Assembly: GCA_002305315.1 (NCBI GenBank)
Contig: DBQQ01000017.1
Location: 7,930 to 71,929 of the forward strand
DNA length: 64,000 nt
Direction of reading: 5' to 3'
Origin: Clostridiales bacterium UBA1390
GTDB lineage: Bacteria > Bacillota > Clostridia > Lachnospirales > Bianqueaceae
This document shows, piece after piece, positions 53,496-62,244 of this stretch. The notes beneath the pieces are model-generated. The model searched no databases. It was not told where the DNA came from and saw nothing but the letters and a program-made list of their open reading frames with translations. Position 1 is the first letter of the stretch; every line of letters begins with the position of its first letter. The position numbers and the translations under genes are program-made.

Positions 53496-56145
53496 ACCAG
53501 TTCTCTCCTCTATGAATATCCACGACTAATGGCACCGCCAGATCTGCGGCTCCCATCATCTCTTCCTGCAAAATCAGCCTGACCTGCTCCTCTTCTTCTT
53601 TATAGGTCTCTACCAGAAGCTCATCGTGTACCGTCAGGAGCAGGCGGCTCCGCAGACCTTCTCTCTGCAGCCGATCATACACGCGTATCATGGCAATCTT
53701 GATGATATCCGCCGCGGTTCCCTGAATCGGCATGTTCTTGGCCACACGTTCTCCGAAGGAACGCTTCGTGAAATTGGAAGAGTGGATCTCATCAATGATA
53801 CGGCGTCTGCCAAAGAGCGTGACGCCATAACCACGTTCTCTAGCTTCTTCCACGCATCCATCCAGAAACTCCCTGACCCTGGGATATCGCTCGAAATATC
53901 GGTTGATATAATCCTTCGCTTCTTTCTGCGAGATATGCAGATCATCCCCCAGGGAAAACGCGCTGATCCCGTAAATGATGCCGAAATTCACCGCCTTGGC
54001 ACGGGAACGCTGTCCAGGCGTCACTTCCTCTGGCGGAATCCCCAGGACCTGCGACGCCGTCAGCCGGTGGATATCCTCCCCATGACGAAAGGCTTCGATC
54101 AGATGCTCGTCTCCGGACATATGCGCCAGCAGCCGCAGCTCAATCTGCGAATAATCCGCATCCAGGAAGCAGTAGTTTTCATCGGAGGGCACAAAAGCCT
54201 TGCGGAGAAGTCGGCCCTGTTCCGTACGAATCGGAATGTTTTGCAGGTTGGGATCCGAGCTCGAAAGACGTCCTGTGGCCGTCACCGTCTGATTAAATTT
54301 GGAATGGATCTTGCCATCCTCCTGGATACAGGGATACAGTCCATCCACATACGTGGACTTCAGCTTGGTCAGCTGTCGGTACTTCAGCACATGCGCCACG
54401 ATGGGGTAAGACGGCGCCAGCTTTTCCAGCACATCCGCGGAGGTAGAATAGCCGGACTTTGTCTTCTTACCCGCCGGAAGTCCCATCTTGAGAAACAGGA
54501 TATCGCCCAGCTGCTTCGGCGACAGGATATTAAACTCCTCGCCCGCCTCTTCATAGATCATCTGTTCCAGCTTGGCAGCCTGTTCATCCAGTTCTTTTCC
54601 CAAGCTCTCCAACACCTGGGATTCCACGCGAATGCCCAGTTCTTCCATGGAAGCTAATACCGAAATCAATGGACGTTCGATCTTCTCGTACAGATCTTTC
54701 ATGCCCTTATCCACTAACTCCTGTTCCATCACGGGGGCGCTGCGGAAAAGCACGTCCACACGCTGCGCAGCGAACTGCGCTCTGGCCTCCGGTGTTAAAT
54801 CCGCCATATGTTTGCGCGTCTTCCCACTGCCAAAGACCTCTTCCTCCGCCGGAATCGTCTCTTTCAAGAAAATCTGAGCCATCTCATCCTCTGTATAAGT
54901 ATCCTTGGACGGATTCAGAAGGTATGCCGCAATCCTCGTGTCCATATAAAGTCCCTGCATCCGAATACCATACCGCACCAGATGGAGCATATCCTCCTTG
55001 ATATCATAACCTGTCTTGGGGATCCCGGGATCTTCCCAGACGGCCCGCAGGCCTTCCAGGATCTCTTCCCTGGACATTTTCCCCTCCTCTGCCCAAAACA
55101 CCTCGCCGGTCTTCGCACAGACGGCCAGCGCCCAGAACCCAAAGAGTCCCTCACTGTCCTCATACAGCCGATACGAGAATCCGCTCTGCATGGCCTCTGC
55201 CATCCTCGCCACGTCCTGCAGGCTCTCTACCCAGCGAATCTGATAGGTATTGGAAATCTCCTCGGAACTTTCCGGGCGCATGGAAAGGAATCGCTGCAGC
55301 AGTGTTCGGAGTTCATACCGTTTCAGGAACTCCAGTACCTCCGGACAGCCAAAGTTCTCCGGCTGATAGGTCTGCGGTTCCTGCTCGATCTGACTGTCTG
55401 TCACAATGGTCGCCAGCTTCAGGCTGAGCCGGGCCTGATCCGCGAACTCCGCCAGATTCTTGCCGGCTCTCGGCGGTTTCACCTCTCCCGCATGCTCGAT
55501 CGCATTCTCCACAGTATGATATTCCTGAATGATCTTCGCTGCCGTTTTCTCTCCAATCGAAGGAACCCCGGGAATATTATCGGAGGGATCGCCCATCAGC
55601 GCCTTCATCTGCAGATATTCTGCCGGCGTGACGCCATACGTTTCCTTTACTTCCTGATCGGTATAGATTTCTGTCTCGGTTCCTCCCTTTTTCGTTTTGG
55701 GAATCAGTATCCGCAGATGAGGCTCTGCCAGCTGCAGCAGATCCCGATCCCCGGACAGGATCGCGACTTCGGCTCCCTGCGCCGCCTCCCGCTTGGCGAT
55801 CGTTCCCAGGATATCATCCGCCTCGATCCCTTCCTGCGTGATCACCTGAATGCCAGCTAGGCGCAGAAGCTCCTGTATCAGCGGCACCTGCATACGCAGC
55901 TCTTCCGGCATCCCCTTCCGGGTTCCTTTATAGTCCTCATACATCTGATGCCGGAATGTGGGCGCTTTTTCATCGAAAGCCACCGCCAGATGCGTCGGAT
56001 TCTCCAGATCCACGTTCTTTAGCAGAATATTGATAAAACCATAGATCGCATTCGTATATATGCCCTGTGCGTTCGACAGGAGTGGAACTCCATAAAACGC
56101 TCGATTCGCAATAGAGTGGCCGTCTACCAGCAGCACTTTTTTCAT
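53482..56145 (-). CDS. polA: DNA polymerase I, proofreading site degenerate
   Basis: Pol I removes RNA primers and fills gaps. The 887-residue protein has the 5'-3' exonuclease domain (about 1-290, LVDGHSIANRAFYGV), a 3'-5' exonuclease-like domain (about 310-480) and the polymerase domain (about 500-887, with FLDADYSQIELRLLAH, the finger helix RSRAKAVNFGIIYG and LLTVHDELLVE). The first exonuclease motif, DTET in E. coli, reads RLYEDS here, so the proofreading metal site is missing, as in Bacillus stearothermophilus. ATG start with AAGGAGGAG upstream. Confidence 0.97.
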   Translation of the reverse strand: MKKVLLVDGHSIANRAFYGVPLLSNAQGIYTNAIYGFINILLKNVDLENPTHLAVAFDEKAPTFRHQMYEDYKGTRKGMPEELRMQVPLIQELLRLAGIQVITQEGIEADDILGTIAKREAAQGAEVAILSGDRDLLQLAEPHLRILIPKTKKGGTETEIYTDQEVKETYGVTPAEYLQMKALMGDPSDNIPGVPSIGEKTAAKIIQEYHTVENAIEHAGEVKPPRAGKNLAEFADQARLSLKLATIVTDSQIEQEPQTYQPENFGCPEVLEFLKRYELRTLLQRFLSMRPESSEEISNTYQIRWVESLQDVARMAEAMQSGFSYRLYEDSEGLFGFWALAVCAKTGEVFWAEEGKMSREEILEGLRAVWEDPGIPKTGYDIKEDMLHLVRYGIRMQGLYMDTRIAAYLLNPSKDTYTEDEMAQIFLKETIPAEEEVFGSGKTRKHMADLTPEARAQFAAQRVDVLFRSAPVMEQELVDKGMKDLYEKIERPLISVLASMEELGIRVESQVLESLGKELDEQAAKLEQMIYEEAGEEFNILSPKQLGDILFLKMGLPAGKKTKSGYSTSADVLEKLAPSYPIVAHVLKYRQLTKLKSTYVDGLYPCIQEDGKIHSKFNQTVTATGRLSSSDPNLQNIPIRTEQGRLLRKAFVPSDENYCFLDADYSQIELRLLAHMSGDEHLIEAFRHGEDIHRLTASQVLGIPPEEVTPGQRSRAKAVNFGIIYGISAFSLGDDLHISQKEAKDYINRYFERYPRVREFLDGCVEEARERGYGVTLFGRRRIIDEIHSSNFTKRSFGERVAKNMPIQGTAADIIKIAMIRVYDRLQREGLRSRLLLTVHDELLVETYKEEEEQVRLILQEEMMGAADLAVPLVVDIHRGENWYEAK

Positions 56146-56185
56146 TACAGACTCCTCCTTCGGCTCCTATGCTTGGAATAGTCAT

Positions 56186-56214
56186 ATTATACACGGTTTC
56201 TGCCGTTTTGCCTA
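56186..56214 (-). promoter_or_regulatory. Promoter of the polA operon
   Basis: On the minus strand TAGGCA (56209-56214), 17 nt, TATAAT (56186-56191), about 40 nt before the polA start. A second TATAAT on the same strand (56251-56256) has only a poor -35. Confidence 0.72.
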
Positions 56215-56396
56215 GCACTTTTTCCGGTGGGGAATTACCAAAAATCACTTATTATATCGACAGCCCCCAGTGGAAAAACGCCCTATTCCGATCTGATACA
56301 TTTTGATGCTAATGCGGATCCATGAAGAGGCGTGAGAACATTAAGCCCTACTCTTATGATAGTAGACACAAATTCAAATTTTTTTTGAAAAAGTAC

Positions 56397-56425
56397 TTGC
56401 TTTTTCTTCTCATCTATGATAACAT
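56397..56425 (+). promoter_or_regulatory. Promoter of the plus-strand tRNA-Leu gene
   Basis: TTGCTT (56397-56402), 17 nt, TAACAT (56420-56425), about 28 nt before the tRNA. Confidence 0.6.
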
Positions 56426-56452
56426 TATAACTCGTCGGAAGACACTTTATCT

Positions 56453-56536
56453 GCGGATATGGCGGAACTGGCAGACGCAGCAGACTCAAAATCTGCCGAT
56501 GGCAACATCGTGGGGGTTCGATTCCCTTTATCCGCA
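56453..56536 (+). tRNA. tRNA-Leu (CAA)
   Basis: The 84-nt class II tRNA has acceptor GCGGATA/TATCCGC, anticodon loop CTCAAAA, a long variable arm and T-loop TTCGATT. CCA is not encoded. With the two leucine tRNAs near 36.3 kb this is the third tRNA-Leu in the window. Confidence 0.96.
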
Positions 56537-56649
56537 TTATTCTCGTAGGCTACGCTTCGGTCTTCCGAATCGTAGTTTTTTCTTATTCAGATATTGCATC
56601 TTGAATACGAATGACGACATTATATTACCACAGAACAGGAGAGTTGTTT

Positions 56650-57063
56650 ATGAGCGTAGAAGTTGGAGCAGTATTAAACGGTAAGGTTACCGGAATCCAG
56701 TCTTTTGGCGCCTTTGTCGCGCTGGAGGGTCAGGAGACCCAGGGACTGATTCACATCTCTGAGGTTTCCAACACGTATGTGAAGGACATCAATGATTTTC
56801 TGACCGTAGGCCAGGAAGTACAGGTTAAGGTAATCAAGGTAGATGCAGAGAAGAACAAGATTTCTCTGTCCATTCGTGCCCTGATGCCTGATCCGGAAGG
56901 CAACAAGAATCGTAAGGAGCGTTCCGAGAAGGCTCCTAGAGAGAGCAATAAGCGTGGAGCATTGGGTGCTCGCAAGCGCGCTTCGCAGCAGTTCAAGTCT
57001 GAGCCTGATCAGGAAGGTTACAGCACACTGGGTGATGCCCTGAAGGCTGCTATGAACAAGTAA
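56650..57063 (+). CDS. S1-domain RNA-binding protein (YugI/CvfD type)
   Basis: The 137-residue protein has one S1 domain (about 4-75, with VLNGKVTGIQSFGAFVAL and GLIHISEVS) and a basic, Lys/Arg-rich tail. This is the YugI/general stress protein 13 type, which binds the 30S subunit or mRNA and affects translation. The ATG at 56650 has AGGAGAG upstream; a longer frame starting at 56611 has no ribosome binding site. It lies 114 nt after tRNA-Leu and may be read from it or from a weak promoter (TTGAAT-N16-TATTAC). Confidence 0.9.
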   Translation: MSVEVGAVLNGKVTGIQSFGAFVALEGQETQGLIHISEVSNTYVKDINDFLTVGQEVQVKVIKVDAEKNKISLSIRALMPDPEGNKNRKERSEKAPRESNKRGALGARKRASQQFKSEPDQEGYSTLGDALKAAMNK

Positions 57064-57079
57064 GAAGAGTATTTAATGA

Positions 57080-57113
57080 GAATCCAGAGTTACGCACTCT
57101 GGATTCTTTTTAT
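57080..57113 (+). terminator. Terminator after the S1-domain gene
   Basis: Arms GAATCCAGAGT and ACTCTGGATTC with a 5-nt loop and a T-run. Confidence 0.93.
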
Positions 57114-57130
57114 TTGGAAAGCTGCTGCCG

Positions 57131-57428
57131 GACTTCTCATTACTCGCTCCGGGATTTTGTTACATCGCGCCTGGGACTAATGAGAAATCATGGGGTTTTC
57201 TCATTAGTCGGAGCCTGATTTTGTTACATCGCGCCTGGGACTAATGAGAAATCATGGGGTTTTCTCATTAGTCGAAGCCCGAATTTGTTACATCGCGCCT
57301 GGGACTAATGAGAAATCATGGGGTTTTCTCATTAGTCAAAGCCCGAATTTGTTACATCGCGCCTGGGACTAATGAGAAATCACGGGGTTTTCTCATTAGT
57401 CGAAGCCTGATTTTGTTACATCGCTCTA
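57131..57428. repeat. 64-bp tandem repeat with internal palindrome, four full copies
   Basis: Full copies start at 57173, 57237, 57301 and 57365, with a diverged partial copy on the left (57131-57172). Each has the perfect 12-bp inverted repeat GACTAATGAGAA / TTCTCATTAGTC around an 11-nt loop, then a linker with ATTTTGTTACATCGCGCC or a close variant. Copies differ at a few positions only, mainly in the linker and in one loop base. There are no unique spacers, so it is not a CRISPR array. The 428-bp gap between genes holds this and two terminators only. Confidence 0.92.
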
Positions 57429-57438
57429 AGATGAATGA

Positions 57439-57487
57439 GAAAAGCTGCGGCATCTCGGAGTCAACTCTCCGGTTCCACAGCCTTTTT
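57439..57487 (-). terminator. Terminator after the broken lipoprotein gene
   Basis: On the minus strand GGCTGTGG and CCGCAGCTTTT pair around an inner CGGAGAGTTGACTCCG hairpin, with a T-run after the stem. Confidence 0.7.
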
Positions 57488-57491
57488 ATGA

Positions 57492-58664
57492 TCACATTGC
57501 TTCATTCTCCATGATGTTACGTGATTGATGCATATCGGAACGGGAAATCTCTGCAATGCTGAATTTCTGATGTATGTTCTGGGTATATATCCCATATTCG
57601 TCGATTCCCATGGCGTTAGCGCCACCATCGACCACACCCTCTGCCACGTTCTGATAGTTCAGGTCATACACCTGATACTCGGTTTTATCCTCATCATAGC
57701 AAAATGCAAGAATATAGCCATCCACCAGATTGGCGCCCATATATCCTTCATCCAGCGCTATTTCCTCATACCGGATCATCTCTCGCTAACGAAAATCAAA
57801 ATAGGACAGGTAGATATGACTTCGATCCGTCACATTATAGTCGGTACGCAGATTCAGAACATAGACTCCCTCTTCTGTTACCTCCATACCATATACTGTC
57901 CAATTTTCCTCTAGAGACCACAATTGTTCCAGTTCCCCTGTCTGCAGATGGTATTCGTAAAGCTCCCGATGCTGCATCATACTCTCCACATCCAGATCCT
58001 GTGCGTCGTCAATCATGAAATACATCGAATTACCACTGAATCTGCATTTATACCATATATTGTTATATGGATACTCCTTATGGAATACGATGACCGGTTC
58101 TGCTTCTTCTCCTAAAGGATATCTTTTGATTTCCATGGTTCCCTGCGCCTCCGCACTGGTTACCTGAAATCCCACAAGGCAGGTGTACAAATATCCTCTA
58201 TGGATATAAAACTGAGGAGATAAGCCATTCATCGCCTCTACTTTCTGAAATACTTCGCGATTCGTTCCATCCAGATCCATGCGATACGGAGTCGAACCGG
58301 ATAACCAATACAGCTTGCCATCATATACCTGAATACAGCCCATCATGTTTCCCGCATAAGCAGTACAGCTGGCGTCCTTATGAGCACACTCCGGTTTTCC
58401 ACACAAAATACCGGATGTATCTGATTCCCGATCATAATAGAAAATCCAGGAGTTTAAAACCGTGTAATACACCGATCCCTCGGAACAAAACTGACCATCC
58501 GCGCTCTGAAATGCGGGTTGCATATCATATCCCGGCAGGTATGCTTCCGTATCAAATTTCTCATCCAGAAGATAGTTTTCATTCGCCGGATTCGTCGTGG
58601 AGGAACATCCCATCATACTGCTGAGCATCAGTAGCAGCATGAGGCAGGCATATACTCTTTTCAT
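57492..58664 (-). pseudogene. Lipoprotein gene interrupted by an in-frame amber codon
   Basis: The first part codes 292 residues: a lipoprotein signal peptide (lipobox ending SSMMGC near residue 20) and beta-propeller-like repeats of the DUF5050 or TolB type (Tyr/Trp-rich strands such as GKLYWLSGSTPYRMDLDG). It stops at a TAG at 57786-57788. The same frame continues for 97 more residues with the same style of repeats (GYILAFCYDEDK, YQVYDLNYQN) to 57492. One base change, for example CAG to TAG, would explain it. A sequencing error is also possible. ATG start at 58662-58664 with AAGGAG upstream. Function is unknown; it is probably a surface protein. Confidence 0.85.
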
Positions 58665-58815
58665 GTTGTCGTCACTCCTTTCCAGCAAAATGATATCACG
58701 TGCTTCCTGAAACCTCAATCCATTTTCCCCGCCTTACCCCAGTTTCTGCATAATCACTAAATTCCTTCTATGTTTTTTATGCAGATTGTCTTCCTGTCCT
58801 CCAAAATCACACTGT

Positions 58816-58860
58816 GAAAAAGCCCCGCCGGAAACGGATTCTCGTTTCTGCGAGGCTTTT
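58816..58860 (-). terminator. Terminator after the ABC permease gene
   Basis: On the minus strand AAAAGCCTCGC pairs with GCGGGGCTTTTT around GAGAATCCGTTTC. Confidence 0.9.
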
Positions 58861-58864
58861 GAAA

Positions 58865-61447
58865 TTACTGAATGTCTGTCTTCAGGGCATCTACCAGATT
58901 CTCCTTCTTGATCTTGCGGATGGCGTACATCATGGTGGCAAAGACGACCAGGAAGACGCCCACGACGGCGATGATGACGGCGTGCCAGGGGAACAGGAAG
59001 CCGGTCTCCCATCCGCTGTTGACGATCAGATACAGCCAGAGGCTGATCAGGATCGATGCCGGCAGCCCCCAACCCAGGGCCTTCGTGCCATACATCAGGC
59101 ATTCGTAACACATCATTCTGTGGAAGCCCTTCTGCGTCATTCCCACGGAACGAAGCATGGCGAAGTCCTTGCGGCGAAGCGCCACGTTCGTGGAAATGGT
59201 GTTGAACACGTTCGCGACCGCGATCAGGGCGATCAGGATGACGAAGCCATATGACAGCACGTTGATGACCAGGATCGTGTTGTGTTCCATCTCCTGGGAA
59301 GCTCTCTCATCGCTGAGCTGATAGGATTCCAGCTGGTTCTGCAGCAGGAGATTGCGCATCTCCTCATACACCTTCTCATGATTCTCTGCCTGGAAATACA
59401 GGGTGGTGTACCCACTGTCCACCAGGTACGGATGTCCAGCAAACAGCGCGTCGAACATGCTCTGCGGATAGAGCAGCAGGCAGGCGTTGCCATAGTCCTG
59501 CGCACCGAAGGGCAGCGTCTCCTGGTAAGAGCCGATCTCCACCGCGATCTGCCCCGGATCCTCCTCATAGCCCGATTCGTAATCCAGAATCCGCGTATAA
59601 TCCAGCGTCATCTCCTGGGGATATCCGGACAGAATGTGAATATCCCGGATTCTTTCGTCGTAGAAAACGGAAGCCCGGTCGTACAGGATCCCCCGAGGAT
59701 GCTCCGGATCCGCGTAATATGCCGGATCCTCCCCCACACTCTCCAGGTACTGGTTGAAATTCTCATCGTTGACAAACAGAATATAGGCCGTGGGCAGATA
59801 CACCTGACCCTCATCATCGACTCCCACCATCTCCTGATAGTCCGCAGAGACATAGGAGGGATCTATCTGCATGGTGCCTCCATAGCAGCTGCTCATCATG
59901 GCGGCGTTCTGCACGCCCTCCACGCCGGAAAGCAGGGCGAAGACGTTTTCTTTCTCTGCTTCCGTATTCTGGGACACATAATATCTCAGGTCATAGTCCG
60001 TCACATCCATCACCGCGCCCGCAGTACCCGTCAGATACAGGATATAGGCGCTGGACGAGATGAATAAGACCACGCTCATGAACAGGGAGACCACTGTCGC
60101 CCGATACTTCTTCCGATCCCGCTTGAAATATTTCTTTGCTAACAGGCCTTCCAACTTGAAGAACACATAGTTCAGGCGGCTGACCTTCACTTCCTTGCGG
60201 CTGATCTTGATATCCTGGCTGCTGCGCACGGCCTCCACCGCCGAGACACGTGTCGCGCGCTTAGCCGGGATCCAGGCCGAGATGAGCACTGTCACCATGC
60301 CGATCACGAAGGAGATCAGGATGGACTGCCAGGATACTACCAGGTATAAGGAGATCTCCGGATTGGCGTCCGAGCCGAAGAAGATGCCGGAGAAATAGTC
60401 TCCGATGAAGAATAGTGTGATGCCAATGCCCAACAGCCCGCACAGAATCCCGATGGGGACGCCGATACCTCCTACCAGAAGCGCCTCATACAGGACGCTG
60501 CTGCGCAGCTGGCGCTTAGTAGCTCCGATCGAGGAAAGCAGGCCAAACTGCCGCGTTCTGTCGCTGACAGAGATAGAAAAGGCATTGTAGATCAGGGAAA
60601 TCGATCCGAATAGAATCAGAAAGATAATGACGGCGGCCAGTCCATACAGTACCGTATAGTAGGAACTGTGGCTGGAAGCGCCGCTGAACATCAGCAGCGT
60701 GTCGTTGTAAACAGCAGCACACAGCATATTTTCGTTCGGATACAAATAGGCATCGCTCGGATCCTGCGTCGTCAGATAGGCTTCATACGAAGTCACCGGC
60801 GCCGATTCATCCCAGAATGTCAGCGCCGTATACCCCGGCGCCGAATAGTCTTCAAACTCCGGCCGCTCATAGGTTCCGACGATGGTATAGGTTCGGCTGT
60901 ACTCGCCTACAAAACTCTCTTCCTCCTGCGTATAGGGATTATACTGGCTCAGTGCGTACCCCTCACTGTCACGCCGTCCCAGTTCCAGCGTCCAGGTATC
61001 GCCCACCTGATAGGTAACCTCTCCATTCGTGGTCAGATGTAGGGGCAGAAGGATCTCCGAGGAATTTTCCGGGAGGCGTCCCGATACGAGATGCACTGCC
61101 ATGTTCTGCATGAAATCCTCTTGCACACCTAACACGTAAAGATAGGGCTTATCCGGATTCGAGGATGCGCTCTCGGCATATCCCAAGATCTGCGCCTCAT
61201 ACACAGTATCGACTCGGCTGTCCTGACGCACGGTCTCCAGATCCTCCGCGGAGGCTCCGATTAACCCCGTATACCAATTCCCCATCTCCCACTGCCCGGT
61301 ACGGAACAGATAGGACTGAAAACTCACAACCAGGGACGCTACTGCCGTGATCATGGCTGCTGATAGAATGATGCCGATGATCGTCACGATGGTTCTCGTT
61401 CGATTCTTTTGCAGCGATTTCGCTGTGACTTTATGAAGAATATTCAT
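58865..61447 (-). CDS. FtsX-family ABC transporter permease
   Basis: The 860-residue protein has an N-terminal membrane helix (about 18-45), a large extracellular part (about 45-260), three helices forming a first FtsX domain (about 265-400), another helix near 445-470, a second extracellular part (about 475-720) and a final FtsX domain (about 725-855). This is the two-FtsX layout of LolC/MacB-like and antimicrobial-peptide-response permeases. It overlaps the ATPase gene by 4 bases, so they form one transporter. A role in sensing or removing envelope-active compounds is inferred from the linked two-component system. Confidence 0.9.
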   Translation of the reverse strand: MNILHKVTAKSLQKNRTRTIVTIIGIILSAAMITAVASLVVSFQSYLFRTGQWEMGNWYTGLIGASAEDLETVRQDSRVDTVYEAQILGYAESASSNPDKPYLYVLGVQEDFMQNMAVHLVSGRLPENSSEILLPLHLTTNGEVTYQVGDTWTLELGRRDSEGYALSQYNPYTQEEESFVGEYSRTYTIVGTYERPEFEDYSAPGYTALTFWDESAPVTSYEAYLTTQDPSDAYLYPNENMLCAAVYNDTLLMFSGASSHSSYYTVLYGLAAVIIFLILFGSISLIYNAFSISVSDRTRQFGLLSSIGATKRQLRSSVLYEALLVGGIGVPIGILCGLLGIGITLFFIGDYFSGIFFGSDANPEISLYLVVSWQSILISFVIGMVTVLISAWIPAKRATRVSAVEAVRSSQDIKISRKEVKVSRLNYVFFKLEGLLAKKYFKRDRKKYRATVVSLFMSVVLFISSSAYILYLTGTAGAVMDVTDYDLRYYVSQNTEAEKENVFALLSGVEGVQNAAMMSSCYGGTMQIDPSYVSADYQEMVGVDDEGQVYLPTAYILFVNDENFNQYLESVGEDPAYYADPEHPRGILYDRASVFYDERIRDIHILSGYPQEMTLDYTRILDYESGYEEDPGQIAVEIGSYQETLPFGAQDYGNACLLLYPQSMFDALFAGHPYLVDSGYTTLYFQAENHEKVYEEMRNLLLQNQLESYQLSDERASQEMEHNTILVINVLSYGFVILIALIAVANVFNTISTNVALRRKDFAMLRSVGMTQKGFHRMMCYECLMYGTKALGWGLPASILISLWLYLIVNSGWETGFLFPWHAVIIAVVGVFLVVFATMMYAIRKIKKENLVDALKTDIQ

Positions 61448-62127
61448 CGACGAATCACCTCATCCCGAATGATTCGGCCATCCTCGATGGCCAGGATGCG
61501 ATCCGCCTGCAGCGCGATGTTCTCATCATGCGTGATCATGATAAGCGTCTGCTGATACTTCTGGTTGGACATCTTGAGGAGTTCTACAATCTCCTGGCTG
61601 TTCTTGGAGTCCAGGTTGCCCGTGGGCTCATCCGCCAGTACCACGGCAGGCGCGTTCATCAGCGCCCGGCCGATGGAAACACGCTGCTGCTGACCGCCGG
61701 ACAGCTGATTGGGCAGGTGTTTCTCCCTTCCCTTGAGTCCCAGTATCTGCAGCAGTTCCGCCAGGCGCTTCTCATTGACCTTGCGCCCATCCATCAGAAC
61801 TGGCAGCGTCATGTTTTCTGTCACATCCAACACGGGAATCAGGTTATAAAACTGATAGATAAGTCCCACCTGCCGTCTGCGAAAGATGGCGAGCTGTTCC
61901 TCATTCTGCGCGTATACATCCTGGCCGTTCATCCAGACCTTGCCAGATGTGGGCTGATCCACACCGCCCAGGATGTGCAGGAGCGTCGATTTACCCGAAC
62001 CGGATGGTCCGATGATCGCCACAAATTCCCCCTTTTCCACGGAAAAGCTGACTCCCGCCAACGCTTGCACCTGGTTTTCGCCTTTGCCATATGTCTTAAT
62101 CAAGTTTTCGACTCGTAAGATTTCCAT
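61444..62127 (-). CDS. ABC transporter ATP-binding protein (MacB/LolD type)
   Basis: The 227-residue ATPase has Walker A GPSGSGKST (40-48), the Q-loop region GLIYQFYNLIPVLDV typical of MacB/LolD, the signature LSGGQQQRVSIGRAL and Walker B VVLADEPTGNLD. The ATG at 62125-62127 follows GGGAGAAGGAT-like sequence; an in-frame start 24 bases upstream is less likely. It pairs with the FtsX-type permease downstream. Confidence 0.95.
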   Translation of the reverse strand: MEILRVENLIKTYGKGENQVQALAGVSFSVEKGEFVAIIGPSGSGKSTLLHILGGVDQPTSGKVWMNGQDVYAQNEEQLAIFRRRQVGLIYQFYNLIPVLDVTENMTLPVLMDGRKVNEKRLAELLQILGLKGREKHLPNQLSGGQQQRVSIGRALMNAPAVVLADEPTGNLDSKNSQEIVELLKMSNQKYQQTLIMITHDENIALQADRILAIEDGRIIRDEVIRR

Positions 62128-62178
62128 ATCCTTCTCTCCCTTCACTTCCATACCGGCATTTCCTCTGCCGTTGTATAT

Positions 62179-62221
62179 AGTATAGCAAGTTCAGGTGACA
62201 CTCCCGTGACTTTCAAATGAC
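62179..62221 (-). promoter_or_regulatory. Promoter with three 11-bp direct repeats upstream of the ABC transporter
   Basis: Read on the minus strand, GTCATTTGAA, GTCACGGGAG and GTCACCTGAA follow each other with an 11-bp period (plus 62212-62221, 62201-62210, 62190-62199). TATACT (plus 62179-62184) follows, and the position of the -35 (about 62202-62207) falls inside the repeats with no match to consensus. This layout is typical for promoters activated by OmpR-type regulators, and one is encoded two genes upstream. Confidence 0.7.
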
Positions 62222-62244
62222 AAAAACGTCATTTTCAAAAAAAA

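Noticed and set aside
57131-57428. CRISPR array
   Set aside because: The whole 64-bp unit is conserved with no variable spacers, and there are no cas genes.
57308-57514. A 68-codon open frame within the tandem repeats
   Set aside because: It only reflects the repeat sequence; no ribosome binding site fits.
57786-57788. Pyrrolysine or programmed readthrough at the amber codon
   Set aside because: There is no pyl gene or readthrough signal in the window, and a lipoprotein propeller is not a known target; a nonsense mutation is simpler.
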